Shown: positions 49,527 through 59,626, counted from the first letter of the stretch. The stretch is 64,000 nucleotides of DNA from Alicycliphilus sp. UBA6560 (GCA_002434305.1 DJJU01000006.1:868001-932000); one strand, 5' to 3'. A program made the numbers and translations. The notes: a model not told the origin generated them from the sequence alone.

Positions 49527-50480
49527 TCAATCCTCTCGCGTGCCCAGCAGTCCGCGGGGGCGGAAGATCAGGATCAGGACGAGGAACAGGTAGGGCAGGA
49601 TGGGCGCGACCTGCGAGATGGTGAGCTTGAGCAGCGGCCAGCCGAAGGTCCCTTCTCCCACGGTGATTCCCAGGCCTGCCAGCGCGCTGGCGGTGGAGTA
49701 GTCGAGCGCCACGGCGAAGGTCTGCACGATGCCGATGAGCAGCGAGGCCAGGAAGGCCCCGGCCAGCGAGCCCATGCCGCCCACCACCACCACCACGAAG
49801 ATGATGGAGCCCACCGACGCGGCCATGGCCGGCTCGGTGATGTAGGTGTTGCCGCCGATGACGCCGGCCAGGCCGGCCAGCGCACAGCCGCCGCCAAAGA
49901 CCAGCATGAACACGCGCGGCACGTTGTGGCCCAGCGCCTCGACCATGTGCGGGTGCTTGAGCGCCGCCTGGATCACCAGGCCGATGCGCGTGCGCGTAAG
50001 CAGCAGCCACACCGACAGCAGCATCAGCACGGCCACCAGCATGATGAACGAGCGCGACTTGGGAAATTGCGTGCCGTACAGCGTGAACAGCGGCCCCTGC
50101 AGCGCGGGCGGCAGGCCGTAGGGCACGGTGGAGCGGCCCCAGAGCAGCTGCACCACCTCCAGGATCAGGTAGGACAGGCCAAAGGTGACCAGCAGCTCGG
50201 GCACATGGCCGAACTTGTGCACCCGCCGCAGGCTGTAGCGCTCGAACGCCGCACCCAGGCCGCCCACCAGCAGCGGCGCCAGGATGAGCGCGGGCCAGAA
50301 GCCCAGCACGCCCGACAGGGTGTAGGCAAAGTAGGCGCCCAGCATGTAGAAGCTCGTGTGGGCGAAGTTGAGCACGCCCATCATGCTGAAGATCAGGGTG
50401 AGCCCCGAGCTCAGCATGAACAGCAGCAGCCCGTAGCTGATGCCGTTGAGCAGGGAGATCACGAAAAACTCAAGATTCAT
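49527..50480 (-). CDS. livH: Branched-chain-type ABC transporter permease, LivH
   Basis: A 317-residue inner-membrane permease with about eight helices. NLEFFVISLLNGISYGLLLFMLSSGLTLIFSMMGVLNFAHTSFYMLGAYFAY is the LivH N-terminal signature, and GGNTYITEPAMAASVGSIIFVVVVVGGMGSLAGAFLASLLIG the C-terminal conserved block. Together with LivM it forms the membrane channel. An intergenic hairpin with a T tract separates it from livK upstream. Confidence 0.94.
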   Translation of the reverse strand: MNLEFFVISLLNGISYGLLLFMLSSGLTLIFSMMGVLNFAHTSFYMLGAYFAYTLSGVLGFWPALILAPLLVGGLGAAFERYSLRRVHKFGHVPELLVTFGLSYLILEVVQLLWGRSTVPYGLPPALQGPLFTLYGTQFPKSRSFIMLVAVLMLLSVWLLLTRTRIGLVIQAALKHPHMVEALGHNVPRVFMLVFGGGCALAGLAGVIGGNTYITEPAMAASVGSIIFVVVVVGGMGSLAGAFLASLLIGIVQTFAVALDYSTASALAGLGITVGEGTFGWPLLKLTISQVAPILPYLFLVLILIFRPRGLLGTRED

Positions 50481-50518
50481 CGAAGACCCGCACCGAAGGG
50501 ATGAAGAAAGCCGGAGTG

Positions 50519-50545
50519 AAAAAAAGGCCCGAGCGCGCTCGGGCC
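50519..50545 (-). terminator. Intra-operon terminator/attenuator between livK and livH
   Basis: On the minus strand the perfect palindrome GGCCCGAGCGCGCTCGGGCC is followed by seven T residues. It lies just past the livK stop and before livH, so it likely lets livK be made in excess over the membrane subunits. Confidence 0.85.
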
Positions 50546-50567
50546 CTCAAGGTCGTCCCGGAACCGA

Positions 50568-51803
50568 TCAGGACGGACGCTTCATCTGGCAGGAAGTGGG
50601 CGTGCTGGACACGTAGGGCTCGTAGTACTTGACCGGCACGAAGGTGTAGCCCGTGTTCTCGGCGTCATAGGGATACTTGCCACCGGCCTTCTCCCAGCGG
50701 GTGATGAACAGGCCCTGCTGCAGCTGGTGGTCGCTCTTGCGCATCTCCACCTCGCCGTTGAAGCTGTTGAACTTCATGCCTTCCATGACCTTGGCGACCT
50801 TGGCCGGGTCGGTGGAGCCGGCCTTGGTGAAGGCGGCGTCCAGCATCGTGAAGCCGTGGTAGACGGCCGCCGTGTACATGTCGTCGTTGAACTTCTTCTT
50901 GTAGTCGGCCACCAGCTGCTGAATGCGGCCTGGCATGTTCAGGTGGCTGTAGGAGACCATGTACACGCGCTTGTCGGCAGCGGCGCCCATGGCCGTGGGG
51001 CTGCCCGTGACGCCGCCGTAGTAGGTGTAGAAGTTGACGTTGTTCAGGCCCGCGTCGTTGGCGGCCTTGATCAGCAGCGCCAGGTCCGAGCCCCAGTTGC
51101 CGGTGATGACCGTATCGGCGCCGGACTGCTTGATCTTGGCGATGTAGGGCGCGAAGTCGCGCACCTGCGCCAGCGGGGCGAAGTCGTCGCCCACGATCTC
51201 CACGTCCGGGCGCTTTTGCTTGAGCATCTCCTTGGCGTACTTGGAGACCTGCTGGCCGTGCGAATAGTTCTGGTTGATCAGGTAGACCTTCTTGACCTCG
51301 GGATGGTCCTTCATGAAGGTGGTGATCGCCTCCATCTTCATGGAGGTGTCGGCGTCCAGGCGGAAGTGCCAGTAGCTGCACTTGCTGTTGGTGAGGTCGG
51401 GGTCCACGGCGGCGTAGTTCAGGTACACCACTTCCTTGCCGGGGTTGCGCGAGTTGTGCTTTTCCAGCGCGTCCATGATGGCCAGCGCCGGGCCCGAGCC
51501 GTTGCCCTGCACCACGTAGCGCGCTCCCTGGTCCATGGCCGAGCGCAGGGCGCTGGTGGTCTCCTGCGGGCTGAGCTTGTTGTCGATGCCGATGATCTCG
51601 AACTTCACACCCGAGGTGTTCTTCTTGCTGAACTCCTCGGCCAGGAACTGCCAAGTCTTGAGCTGGTTGGTGCCCACCGCCGCCATCAGGCCCGACAGCG
51701 GGTCGAGCCAGGCGATCTTCACGGTCTCACCTTTTTGGGCAAAAGCGCCGCCAGCGCAAGCCAGCAAAGTGCCGGCAGCTACCATTTTCATAGTGAAATT
51801 CAT
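50568..51803 (-). CDS. livK: Branched-chain-type ABC transporter substrate-binding protein, LivK
   Basis: A 411-residue periplasmic binding protein with signal peptide MNFTMKMVAAGTLLACAGGAFAQ. KIAWLDPLSGLMAAVGTNQLKTWQFLAEEFSKKN and LINQNYSHGQQVSKYAKEMLK are family features. Ligands of such proteins include amino acids, aromatic acids and fatty acids; the adjacent acyl-CoA ligase favours a carboxylic acid here (inference). CAAGGAG precedes the ATG. The coding strand of the signal peptide (TAGCTGCCGGCACTTTGC.. GCGCTGG) resembles the dispersed repeat. Confidence 0.92.
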   Translation of the reverse strand: MNFTMKMVAAGTLLACAGGAFAQKGETVKIAWLDPLSGLMAAVGTNQLKTWQFLAEEFSKKNTSGVKFEIIGIDNKLSPQETTSALRSAMDQGARYVVQGNGSGPALAIMDALEKHNSRNPGKEVVYLNYAAVDPDLTNSKCSYWHFRLDADTSMKMEAITTFMKDHPEVKKVYLINQNYSHGQQVSKYAKEMLKQKRPDVEIVGDDFAPLAQVRDFAPYIAKIKQSGADTVITGNWGSDLALLIKAANDAGLNNVNFYTYYGGVTGSPTAMGAAADKRVYMVSYSHLNMPGRIQQLVADYKKKFNDDMYTAAVYHGFTMLDAAFTKAGSTDPAKVAKVMEGMKFNSFNGEVEMRKSDHQLQQGLFITRWEKAGGKYPYDAENTGYTFVPVKYYEPYVSSTPTSCQMKRPS

Positions 51804-51929
51804 GAACTTGTCTCCTTGTATGTTCGGCGGTCAGGGGAATGAGGCCAGCGTACAAGCTTGATCCCCACCCCCCTTCAGGGATTGCCCCTAGGGTCTATCG
51901 CCCAGGTGACTTTCGCGCGGCGTTGTCCG

Positions 51930-53567
<1,638 letters not shown>

Positions 53568-53718
53568 GGGAGTCTCCTTGGAAAGCGGGTGCGAAAAAAC
53601 AACCGCAGCATCGTAGCGGCGAAAAACCCCGTCTCTGTCGCGCGCCTGTCAGGACAAGCCCCGAGTCCAAGGCCTTGCCCGGGGCGGGTGATTAGGGGCG
53701 GCGCGGACAATCCCCCGC

Positions 53719-55206
53719 ATGACCGGACCTCTCCCCGCCCGCGACGCCCTGCGCTCGCCGTGGCAGCCCCAGTGGCAGCCCGGCTTCATGCAGCTGGGCC
53801 CTGCCTTCGGCCGCGAACTGCCGCCCCGGCCCCTGCCCGAGCCCTACTGGGTGGGCACCAACGCCAGCGCCGCCTCCCTGCTCGGCCTGCCGGACGGCTG
53901 GCAGCAATCCCCCGCCCTGCTGCAGGCCTTTACCGGCAACGCGCTGCTGCCGGGCAGCACGCCCATGGCCAGCGTCTACAGCGGCCACCAGTTCGGCGTG
54001 TGGGCCGGGCAGCTGGGCGACGGCCGGGCGCTGCTGTTGGGCGAGACAGCCGGGCAGGAAGTGCAGCTCAAGGGCAGCGGGCTCACGCCGTATTCGCGCA
54101 TGGGCGACGGCCGCGCCGTGCTGCGCTCGTCCATCCGAGAATTCCTGTGCAGCGAGGCCATGCACGGCCTCGGCATTCCCACCACACGGGCACTCTGCGT
54201 GACGGGCTCTCCCCAGCTGGTGCAGCGCGAGCAGCTGGAAACGGCCGCCGTGGTCACGCGGCTGGCGCCCAGCTTCGTGCGCTTCGGCCACTTCGAGCAC
54301 TTCGCGGCCCGCCGCCAGCCGGCCGAGCTGCGCCAGCTGGCCGACTACGTCATCAGCCGCTACTACCCCGAATGCCAGGGAGCGACCGAGGCCGGCAGCC
54401 GCCAGCAGTACGCCGCCTTCCTGCAGGCCGTGAGCGAGCGCACCGCGCGGCTGCTGGCGCACTGGCAGGCGGTGGGCTTTTGCCACGGCGTGATGAACAC
54501 GGACAACATGAGCATCCTGGGCCTGACGCTGGACTACGGGCCCTTTCAGTTCATGGACGCGTTCGACCCCGGCCACATCTGCAACCACAGCGACCACCAG
54601 GGCCGCTATGCCTTCGACCGCCAGCCCTCCGTGGCCTGGTGGAATCTGCACTGCCTGGCCCAGGCGCTGATGCCGCTGATCGACGACGCGCAGGCGGCCG
54701 AAGAGGCACTGGAGAGCTACGAGGCGGTGTTCGGCGATGCCTTCCTGGCGCTGATGCGCGCCAAGCTGGGCCTGCGCACCCCGCGCGAAGGCGACGCGAC
54801 GCTGGTGCAGCAGCTGCTGGTGCTGCTGGCCGCGGGCCGCGTGGACTGGACCATCTTCTGGCGCCGCCTGTCGCATGCGGTGGGCCCAGGCGACTTCGCC
54901 GAGGTGCGCGACCTGTTCATCGACCGCGCCGGCTTCGATGCCTGGCTGCTACCGTATCAGGAGCTGCTTGCGCAGGAGGGACGGGCGTTGGCGGCCGATT
55001 TGATGCTGAAAACCAACCCCAAGTTCGTGCTGCGCAACCACCTGGCCGAGCAGGCCATCGCCGAGGCGAAACTTGGCCGCTTCGATGAACTCCAACTGCT
55101 GCAGACGCTGCTGGCGCGCCCGTTCGACGAGCATCCGGGCTTTGAGGCCCACGCCGGCTTTCCGCCCGAGTGGGCTTCGCACATCACCATCAGCTGCTCC
55201 TCATGA
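53719..55206 (+). CDS. selO: Protein adenylyltransferase SelO (YdiU)
   Basis: A 495-residue pseudokinase-fold enzyme that transfers AMP from ATP to Ser, Thr or Tyr of proteins, known from E. coli in oxidative stress. VYSGHQFGVWAGQLGDGRA, QLKGSGLTPYSRMGDGRAVLRSSIREFLCSEAM, and CHGVMNTDNMSILGLTLDYGPFQFMDAF carry the nucleotide and metal residues. The C-terminus ends CSS with Cys493 at the place of the selenocysteine of animal SelO. The msrB start overlaps its stop (ATGA), linking it to methionine sulfoxide repair. Confidence 0.94.
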   Translation: MTGPLPARDALRSPWQPQWQPGFMQLGPAFGRELPPRPLPEPYWVGTNASAASLLGLPDGWQQSPALLQAFTGNALLPGSTPMASVYSGHQFGVWAGQLGDGRALLLGETAGQEVQLKGSGLTPYSRMGDGRAVLRSSIREFLCSEAMHGLGIPTTRALCVTGSPQLVQREQLETAAVVTRLAPSFVRFGHFEHFAARRQPAELRQLADYVISRYYPECQGATEAGSRQQYAAFLQAVSERTARLLAHWQAVGFCHGVMNTDNMSILGLTLDYGPFQFMDAFDPGHICNHSDHQGRYAFDRQPSVAWWNLHCLAQALMPLIDDAQAAEEALESYEAVFGDAFLALMRAKLGLRTPREGDATLVQQLLVLLAAGRVDWTIFWRRLSHAVGPGDFAEVRDLFIDRAGFDAWLLPYQELLAQEGRALAADLMLKTNPKFVLRNHLAEQAIAEAKLGRFDELQLLQTLLARPFDEHPGFEAHAGFPPEWASHITISCSS

Positions 55207-55616
55207 CCTACCCCATCCAGAAAACCGACGAACAGTGGCAGGCAGACCTGCAGGCCCGCGGCGCCGAGCCGCGCGCCTTCGAGGTCACGCGCCGCGCCGC
55301 CACGGAGCGCCCTTTCACCGGCAAGTACGAGGCCCACTGGGCCGATGGCAGCTACCACTGCATCTGCTGTGGCGCCAAGCTGTTCGACTCGGGCACCAAG
55401 TTCGACGCCGGCTGCGGCTGGCCCAGCTTCTCGCAGGCCGTGCCCGGCGCCATCCGCGAGATCCGTGACACCAGCCACGGCATGGTGCGCACCGAGACGG
55501 TGTGTGCACAATGCGGCGCGCACCTGGGCCACGTCTTTCCCGACGGCCCGGCCCCCACCGGGCTGCGCTACTGCATGAACTCCGCCTCGCTCGACTTCGA
55601 GCCGCCCGCGACGTGA
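55203..55616 (+). CDS. msrB: Peptide-methionine (R)-S-oxide reductase MsrB
   Basis: Reduces methionine-R-sulfoxide in proteins. The 137-residue protein has two CxxC zinc pairs (HCICCGAKLF with Cys53 and Cys56; VCAQCGAHLGHVF with Cys101 and Cys104) and the catalytic Cys124 in LRYCMNSASLDF. CGWPSFSQ and GMVRTETV are conserved. No signal peptide. The ATG at 55203 overlaps the selO stop, so it is translationally coupled to selO in an oxidative-damage operon. Confidence 0.95.
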   Translation: MTYPIQKTDEQWQADLQARGAEPRAFEVTRRAATERPFTGKYEAHWADGSYHCICCGAKLFDSGTKFDAGCGWPSFSQAVPGAIREIRDTSHGMVRTETVCAQCGAHLGHVFPDGPAPTGLRYCMNSASLDFEPPAT

Positions 55617-55620
55617 TCCC

Positions 55621-56184
55621 ATGAAACTGCTGATCGACTTCTTCCCCATCATCCTGTTCTTCGCGGCCTTCAAACTGTGGGGCATCTACGCGGCTACGGG
55701 CGTGGCCATCGCCGCCACCATCGTGCAGATCGCCTACATCCGCCTGCGCCACGGCAAGGTCGAGCCCATGCAGTGGCTCTCCCTGGGCGTGATCGTGTTG
55801 TTCGGCGGCGCCACGCTGCTGGCGCACAGCGAGACCTTCATCAAGTGGAAGCCCACGGTGCTGTACTGGCTGATGGGCGGCACGCTGCTGCTGGGCCAGC
55901 TGGCCTTTCGCAAGAACTTCATCAAGAGCCTGATGGGCGCGCAGATCGAGCTGCCCGACGCCGTCTGGCGCCAGCTCAACTGGGGTTGGGCCGGCTTCTT
56001 CACCGCCATGGGCGTGCTCAACCTGTGGGTGGCCTACACCTTCGACACCGACACCTGGGTCAATTTCAAGCTCTTCGGCGGCATCGGGCTCATGATCGCC
56101 TTCGTGGTTGCCCAGGCCCTGTACCTGAGCCGCTTCATCAAGGAAGACGAGGCCCATCCCCGGCCTGAGGACGCACAGCCATGA
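55621..56184 (+). CDS. yciB: Inner-membrane-spanning protein YciB (septation protein A)
   Basis: A 187-residue inner-membrane protein with five helices. MKLLIDFFPIILFFAAFKLWGIYAATGVAIAATIVQIAYI and FIKWKPTVLYWLMGGTLLLGQLAFRKNFIKSLMGAQI, LNWGWAGFFTAMGVLNLWVAY are the family blocks. In enteric bacteria it affects cell division and envelope synthesis. Starts 4 bases after msrB and overlaps the BolA gene (ATGA). Confidence 0.93.
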   Translation: MKLLIDFFPIILFFAAFKLWGIYAATGVAIAATIVQIAYIRLRHGKVEPMQWLSLGVIVLFGGATLLAHSETFIKWKPTVLYWLMGGTLLLGQLAFRKNFIKSLMGAQIELPDAVWRQLNWGWAGFFTAMGVLNLWVAYTFDTDTWVNFKLFGGIGLMIAFVVAQALYLSRFIKEDEAHPRPEDAQP

Positions 56185-56477
56185 CCGAGAACACCACCAT
56201 TGCCGCAGCGCAGCCCGTTGCCGTGACCGCGCCAGCCATGCAGGCCCACCTGCAGCAGCAGCTGCAGCCCACCTTCCTGGAAGTGCTGGACGAAAGCTGG
56301 CAGCACGAAGGCCACGCTGGCGCCAACGGCACGGGCTTCGGCACCCACTTTCGGGTGCGTGTCGCCTCGCCGCTTTTTGCCGGCCAGCGCCGCGTGGCGC
56401 AGCATCGCCTTGTGTATGATGCGCTGCGGGTTTTCATCGACGCTGGCGCCCATGCCATCGCCATTGAAACCCTCTGA
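56181..56477 (+). CDS. BolA-family protein
   Basis: A 98-residue protein with the BolA fold: LQPTFLEVLDESWQHEGHAG, THFRVRVASPLFAGQRRVAQHRLVYDALRVFIDAGAHAIAI. The HRLVYDAL segment holds the conserved His and the RVAQHR helix-turn. BolA proteins pair with monothiol glutaredoxins in iron-sulfur handling or act as DNA-binding regulators. The N-terminal 20 residues are an extra low-complexity stretch. The ATG overlaps the yciB stop. Confidence 0.9.
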   Translation: MTENTTIAAAQPVAVTAPAMQAHLQQQLQPTFLEVLDESWQHEGHAGANGTGFGTHFRVRVASPLFAGQRRVAQHRLVYDALRVFIDAGAHAIAIETL

Positions 56478-56532
56478 TACAAGGCCCTTTTTCTCAGGCG
56501 CCCGCACCCCCTTTCTCATCCGTGGATTCCCA

Positions 56533-57318
56533 ATGAAGCAAAAGCTCCTGTCCGGCCTGGTGGCCGCTGCCATGCTGGGCGCGATGGCCCTGCCTGCCGG
56601 TGCGCAGAACATCGCCATCGTCAACGGCAAGGCCGTTCCCAAGGAACGCGCCGAAGCTCTGAAGCAGCAGGTCGAGCGCTCGGGCCGGCCCGTCACGCCG
56701 GAGCTGGAAGGCCAGATCAAGGAAGAAGTGATCGCCCGCGAGATCTTCATGCAGGAAGCGCAAAAGCGCGGCCTGGACGCCACCGCCGACTACAAGGCGC
56801 AGATGGAGCTGGCCCGCCAGACCATTCTGATCCGCGAGCTGTTCGCCGACTACCAGAAGAACAACCCCGTCACCGACGCCGAGATCCAGGCTGAATACGA
56901 CAAGTTCGTGGCCGCCAACGCCGGCAAGGAATACAAGGCCAGCCACATCCTGGTCGAGAAGGAAGACGAGGCCAAGGCCATCATCGCGTCGCTCAAGAAG
57001 GGCGGCAAGTTCGAGGACATCGCCAAGAAGCAGTCCAAGGACCCGGGCTCCGGCGCCCGCGGCGGCGACCTGGACTGGGCCAGCCCCAGCAGCTACGTGC
57101 CCGAGTTCACCGAGGCCCTGGTGAAGCTGGAAAAGGGCAAGACCACGCAGGCGCCCGTCAAGAGCCAGTTCGGCTGGCACGTGATCCGCCTGGACGACGT
57201 GCGCGAAGCCCAGCTGCCCAAGCTGGAGGAGGTCAAGCCCCAGGTGGCCCAGCAGCTGCAGCAGCAAAAGCTGATGAAGTTCCAGGAAGATCTGCGCGCC
57301 AAGGCCAAGGTCGAATAA
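56533..57318 (+). CDS. Exported parvulin-type peptidylprolyl isomerase (PpiC/PrsA)
   Basis: A 261-residue periplasmic foldase. Signal peptide MKQKLLSGLVAAAMLGAMALPAGAQ, an N-terminal helical chaperone part (GRPVTPELEGQIKEEVIAREIFMQEAQKRGLD), then a single rotamase domain from about 135 (YKASHILVEKEDEAKAIIASLKKGGKFEDIAKKQSKDPGSGARGGDLDW.. VKSQFGWHVIRLDDVR) and a coiled C-terminus. The ATG at 56533 puts the signal peptide at the start. Last gene of the selO-msrB-yciB-bolA set, followed by a strong terminator. Confidence 0.94.
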   Translation: MKQKLLSGLVAAAMLGAMALPAGAQNIAIVNGKAVPKERAEALKQQVERSGRPVTPELEGQIKEEVIAREIFMQEAQKRGLDATADYKAQMELARQTILIRELFADYQKNNPVTDAEIQAEYDKFVAANAGKEYKASHILVEKEDEAKAIIASLKKGGKFEDIAKKQSKDPGSGARGGDLDWASPSSYVPEFTEALVKLEKGKTTQAPVKSQFGWHVIRLDDVREAQLPKLEEVKPQVAQQLQQQKLMKFQEDLRAKAKVE

Positions 57319-57343
57319 GGGACGCTCTGCCCCACCCACCAAA

Positions 57344-57368
57344 AACGCGGCCCCGGCCGCGTTTTTTG
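57344..57368. terminator. Bidirectional terminator
   Basis: AACGCGGCC-CC-GGCCGCGTT with a T tract to the right and A tract to the left, so it can end both the isomerase operon (plus) and the convergent DUF1624 gene (minus). Confidence 0.9.
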
Positions 57369-57387
57369 TTGCCTGCAAACCTGCGCA

Positions 57388-58146
57388 TCAGCGCATCAGC
57401 GCGCCCCACAGCAGCAGGCCGCCGATCAGCGCCGGCTGGTGCAGCATGTACCAGCTCAGGCTGTAGCGCCCCAGCAGCACCAGCGGCGCGCCCGCTCGCG
57501 GCACCGCCCGCGCCAGCGGCTGCGCCGGCCGGGCCAGCAGCCATTTGCCCAGCGCCAGCCCCCACCACATCACGCCCAGCCAGGGAAAGACGGGTACATA
57601 GTCCTCGGTGAAGGGCTTGCGGGTGATGAGTCCCAGCCAGTTGAGCCCGCGCGCGTTGAAGGCCTCGGCCAGCGGCGCCAGCGGCCCGCCGAGCACCGCG
57701 GCGGCCAGTGGCGGCAGCGCCAATGCCAGCGCGCCCGCCAGCACCAGCCATGCATTGCGCCAGCCAGCCGTGGCGCGCGCCACCAGCAGCATCACCGCCA
57801 TGCCGTGCAGCACACCGAAATAGATGAAGCTGCGCGGGAACATGACGTACGAGCCCGCCGTCACCAGCAGCGCGCAGCCCGCCACCTGGGCCCAGCGCCG
57901 TGCGAAGCGTGCGCGGCCCACGCCGCGCTGCCAAGCCACAGCCTGCCCCAGTCCCGCGCACAGCAGGAACAGGCTGACGATGCTGGTGCGCTGCAGCGTC
58001 CAGAACGGATCGCCGCGGAAGTCCTGCAGCCAGTAGCCGTAGTGGCTCAGGTCGAAGCAGAAGTGATAGGCCGTCATCCACACGATGGCCAGGCCGCGCA
58101 GCGCGTCCACGCGCTCGAAACGCCCTGCCTTGCGCAACTCTTGCAC
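57388..58146 (-). CDS. DUF1624 heparan-alpha-glucosaminide acetyltransferase-like membrane protein
   Basis: A 252-residue inner-membrane protein with about seven helices. FERVDALRGLAIVWMTAYHFCFDLSHYG is the signature N-terminus of the DUF1624/acyltransferase group, with RTSIVSLFLLCAGLGQA and GRYSLSWYMLHQPALIGGLL further on. The start is taken as GTG at 58144-58146 since GGGAGGG precedes it and a minus-strand terminator lies further upstream within the longer open frame. The acetylated substrate is unknown. Confidence 0.85.
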   Translation of the reverse strand: MQELRKAGRFERVDALRGLAIVWMTAYHFCFDLSHYGYWLQDFRGDPFWTLQRTSIVSLFLLCAGLGQAVAWQRGVGRARFARRWAQVAGCALLVTAGSYVMFPRSFIYFGVLHGMAVMLLVARATAGWRNAWLVLAGALALALPPLAAAVLGGPLAPLAEAFNARGLNWLGLITRKPFTEDYVPVFPWLGVMWWGLALGKWLLARPAQPLARAVPRAGAPLVLLGRYSLSWYMLHQPALIGGLLLWGALMR

Positions 58147-58186
58147 CCCACCCTCCCCTGGCGCAGCGGCTGCGCCCCTGTTCTTC

Positions 58187-58214
58187 AAAAACAAAAACCG
58201 CCCCAACGGGGCGG
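58187..58214 (-). terminator. Rho-independent terminator with no open gene upstream
   Basis: On the minus strand CCGCCCC, loop GTT, GGGGCGG, then TTTTTGTTTTT. It lies before the DUF1624 start and 300 bases past the nearest upstream stop, so it probably ends a non-coding transcript. Confidence 0.85.
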
Positions 58215-58420
58215 CATGCACGGCTGTCCGGAACTACCAATGCCACTGCTCTCCTTTGAAGCAACCCTCAGGGCGGCGGCTCGTGTTCACGCAGGCCTCT
58301 GCGACCCGAAGAGACGCTACTGCCCAACGGCGAAGTCGAATTTAGCAGCTGCGCTTGCACCGCCGCTCTCATCCTGGACGGGCCGCCGTGGTTCGCGTGC
58401 AAGAGCCCAAACACTCCTTG
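58215..58420 (-). ncRNA. Candidate small RNA preceding a strong terminator
   Basis: The 365-base gap between the DUF1624 gene and the next coding gene holds no credible protein but ends in a strong terminator. On the minus strand it has short pairing segments (CTCTTCGGGTCGCAGAG; GAGCCGCCGCCCTGAGGG). The 5' end is not defined. It does not fold convincingly as 6S RNA or tmRNA, so the class is left open. Confidence 0.35.
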
Positions 58421-58511
58421 GGCCGTCGGCAGTGCTGCGGCCAGCTGGGCCAAGCCTGCGTTGGGACGTCGTGTAACACGCCCCTGGCCTGTGGAAGCTG
58501 GACCGATTGCT

Positions 58512-58964
58512 TCAGTGCCGGTCTGTCACCAGCCCGCTGTAGCCCAGGTGGTGCATGCACTCGCGCAGGATTAACAGCATGGCAGCTGCCATCGGCTCCG
58601 TCGGCGGATCATCCTGCGCTCGCGGCTGGCCCAGCGCTATCGACGCCAGCCGCTGGAACCTGGCTTCCAGCTGTTCGCGCGTCATTCGCTCACACGCAGC
58701 GTGTAGCCCCAGTTGCTCGAACGATACGAGGGCATCAATCACCAGGTCGCCGCGCACGGCCTGTTTCAGGCCCGTGTGGGCCAGCGCATCCTCAACCCAG
58801 TCGATGGCCTGCTCGATCTCTCCCGGTGCGGGAGGATCGTGCCGGAACAACCGCGTCGCGATGTTGATCGCCGCGACGTTCAGCACCACAGGGGGCGATG
58901 CTCCATCCGAGAGGACGGTACGGTCATCGTCGAAGCGAATGCGGGTCAACGGGCCGGAGCTCAC
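58512..58964 (-). CDS. Protein of unknown function
   Basis: A 150-residue soluble, mostly helical protein that I do not recognise. It starts with a beta-like stretch (PLTRIRFDDDRTVLSDGASPPVVLNVAAINIATRLF) then helices (GEIEQAIDWVEDALAHTGL, ARFQRLASIALGQ, AMAAAMLLILRECMHHLGYSG). Its ATG overlaps the stop of the esterase gene by 4 bases, so it is the last member of the DoxX-YgiD-esterase unit. Confidence 0.7.
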   Translation of the reverse strand: MSSGPLTRIRFDDDRTVLSDGASPPVVLNVAAINIATRLFRHDPPAPGEIEQAIDWVEDALAHTGLKQAVRGDLVIDALVSFEQLGLHAACERMTREQLEARFQRLASIALGQPRAQDDPPTEPMAAAMLLILRECMHHLGYSGLVTDRH

Positions 58965-59611
58965 AAGCCCTTCTCCTCGTTCACATCCTGCAGGCGCCGA
59001 CCGATGACCTGAACCACGCGCGCATCAATGCCGTGGCCAAGGCCTGCAAAGCGGTCCAGTGTTGGGGCAGCTCCCAGGGACCGCAACTCATGTTCAGCCT
59101 CCATGGCCAGCCTGACGGGCATCACGTGATCCTGCTCGCCATGCAGCAGATGCACTGCGACATCCTCCGGCTTGATCCGGGCTGGTTGCGCGAAGCGCCC
59201 GGCGATCGCGATCACACGGGCAGCGTATCTGGAGGCGCCGCAGAGCTGCGTCGACTCCAGCGCCATGATCGCGCCTTGCGAGAAGCCAAGCAGCGTCGTG
59301 CTCTGGGGGCCAACGCCTGTTTCACTCTGCCATGCCCGAATGCGCTCCCGGAACGCGGGCATCGCCGAGGCAACCCGTTCAGGCCGGTTGGCTTCGGTCA
59401 CACCCTGCACCGAGAACCATTGCCAGCCCCGCCCGAGGGCCGAGCGGTCCGGCGAGCGAACGCTGATGACCCAGGCGTTGAGCCGCTGCGCGGCCAGAGC
59501 CTGGCCCAGCGGCGCCAGGTCCTCGGCACTGGACCCCACGCCGTGGAACAGCAGCAGCAACTCTGCGTTATCCGACCTCCGAGGGCGCTGAAGAATCAGA
59601 TCGGTTTGCAT
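58961..59611 (-). CDS. Carboxylesterase/phospholipase-type alpha/beta hydrolase
   Basis: A 216-residue serine esterase of the YpfH/lysophospholipase group. Oxyanion region LLLLFHGVGSSAEDLAPLGQAL, nucleophile Ser in LLGFSQGAIMAL, Asp in LLHGEQDHVMPV and His in GLGHGIDARV. ATG at 59609-59611 is preferred because GAGG lies 5 bases upstream; a GTG two codons earlier is possible. It lies 16 bases after ygiD. Confidence 0.88.
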   Translation of the reverse strand: MQTDLILQRPRRSDNAELLLLFHGVGSSAEDLAPLGQALAAQRLNAWVISVRSPDRSALGRGWQWFSVQGVTEANRPERVASAMPAFRERIRAWQSETGVGPQSTTLLGFSQGAIMALESTQLCGASRYAARVIAIAGRFAQPARIKPEDVAVHLLHGEQDHVMPVRLAMEAEHELRSLGAAPTLDRFAGLGHGIDARVVQVIGRRLQDVNEEKGL

Positions 59612-59626
59612 GGTCACCTCGCGTGT

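Noticed and set aside
58215..58400. 6S RNA or tmRNA at the terminator upstream of the DUF1624 gene
   Set aside because: A short segment recalls the 6S 5' half, but the complementary 3' half and closing stem are missing; no tmRNA tag frame or acceptor end was found.
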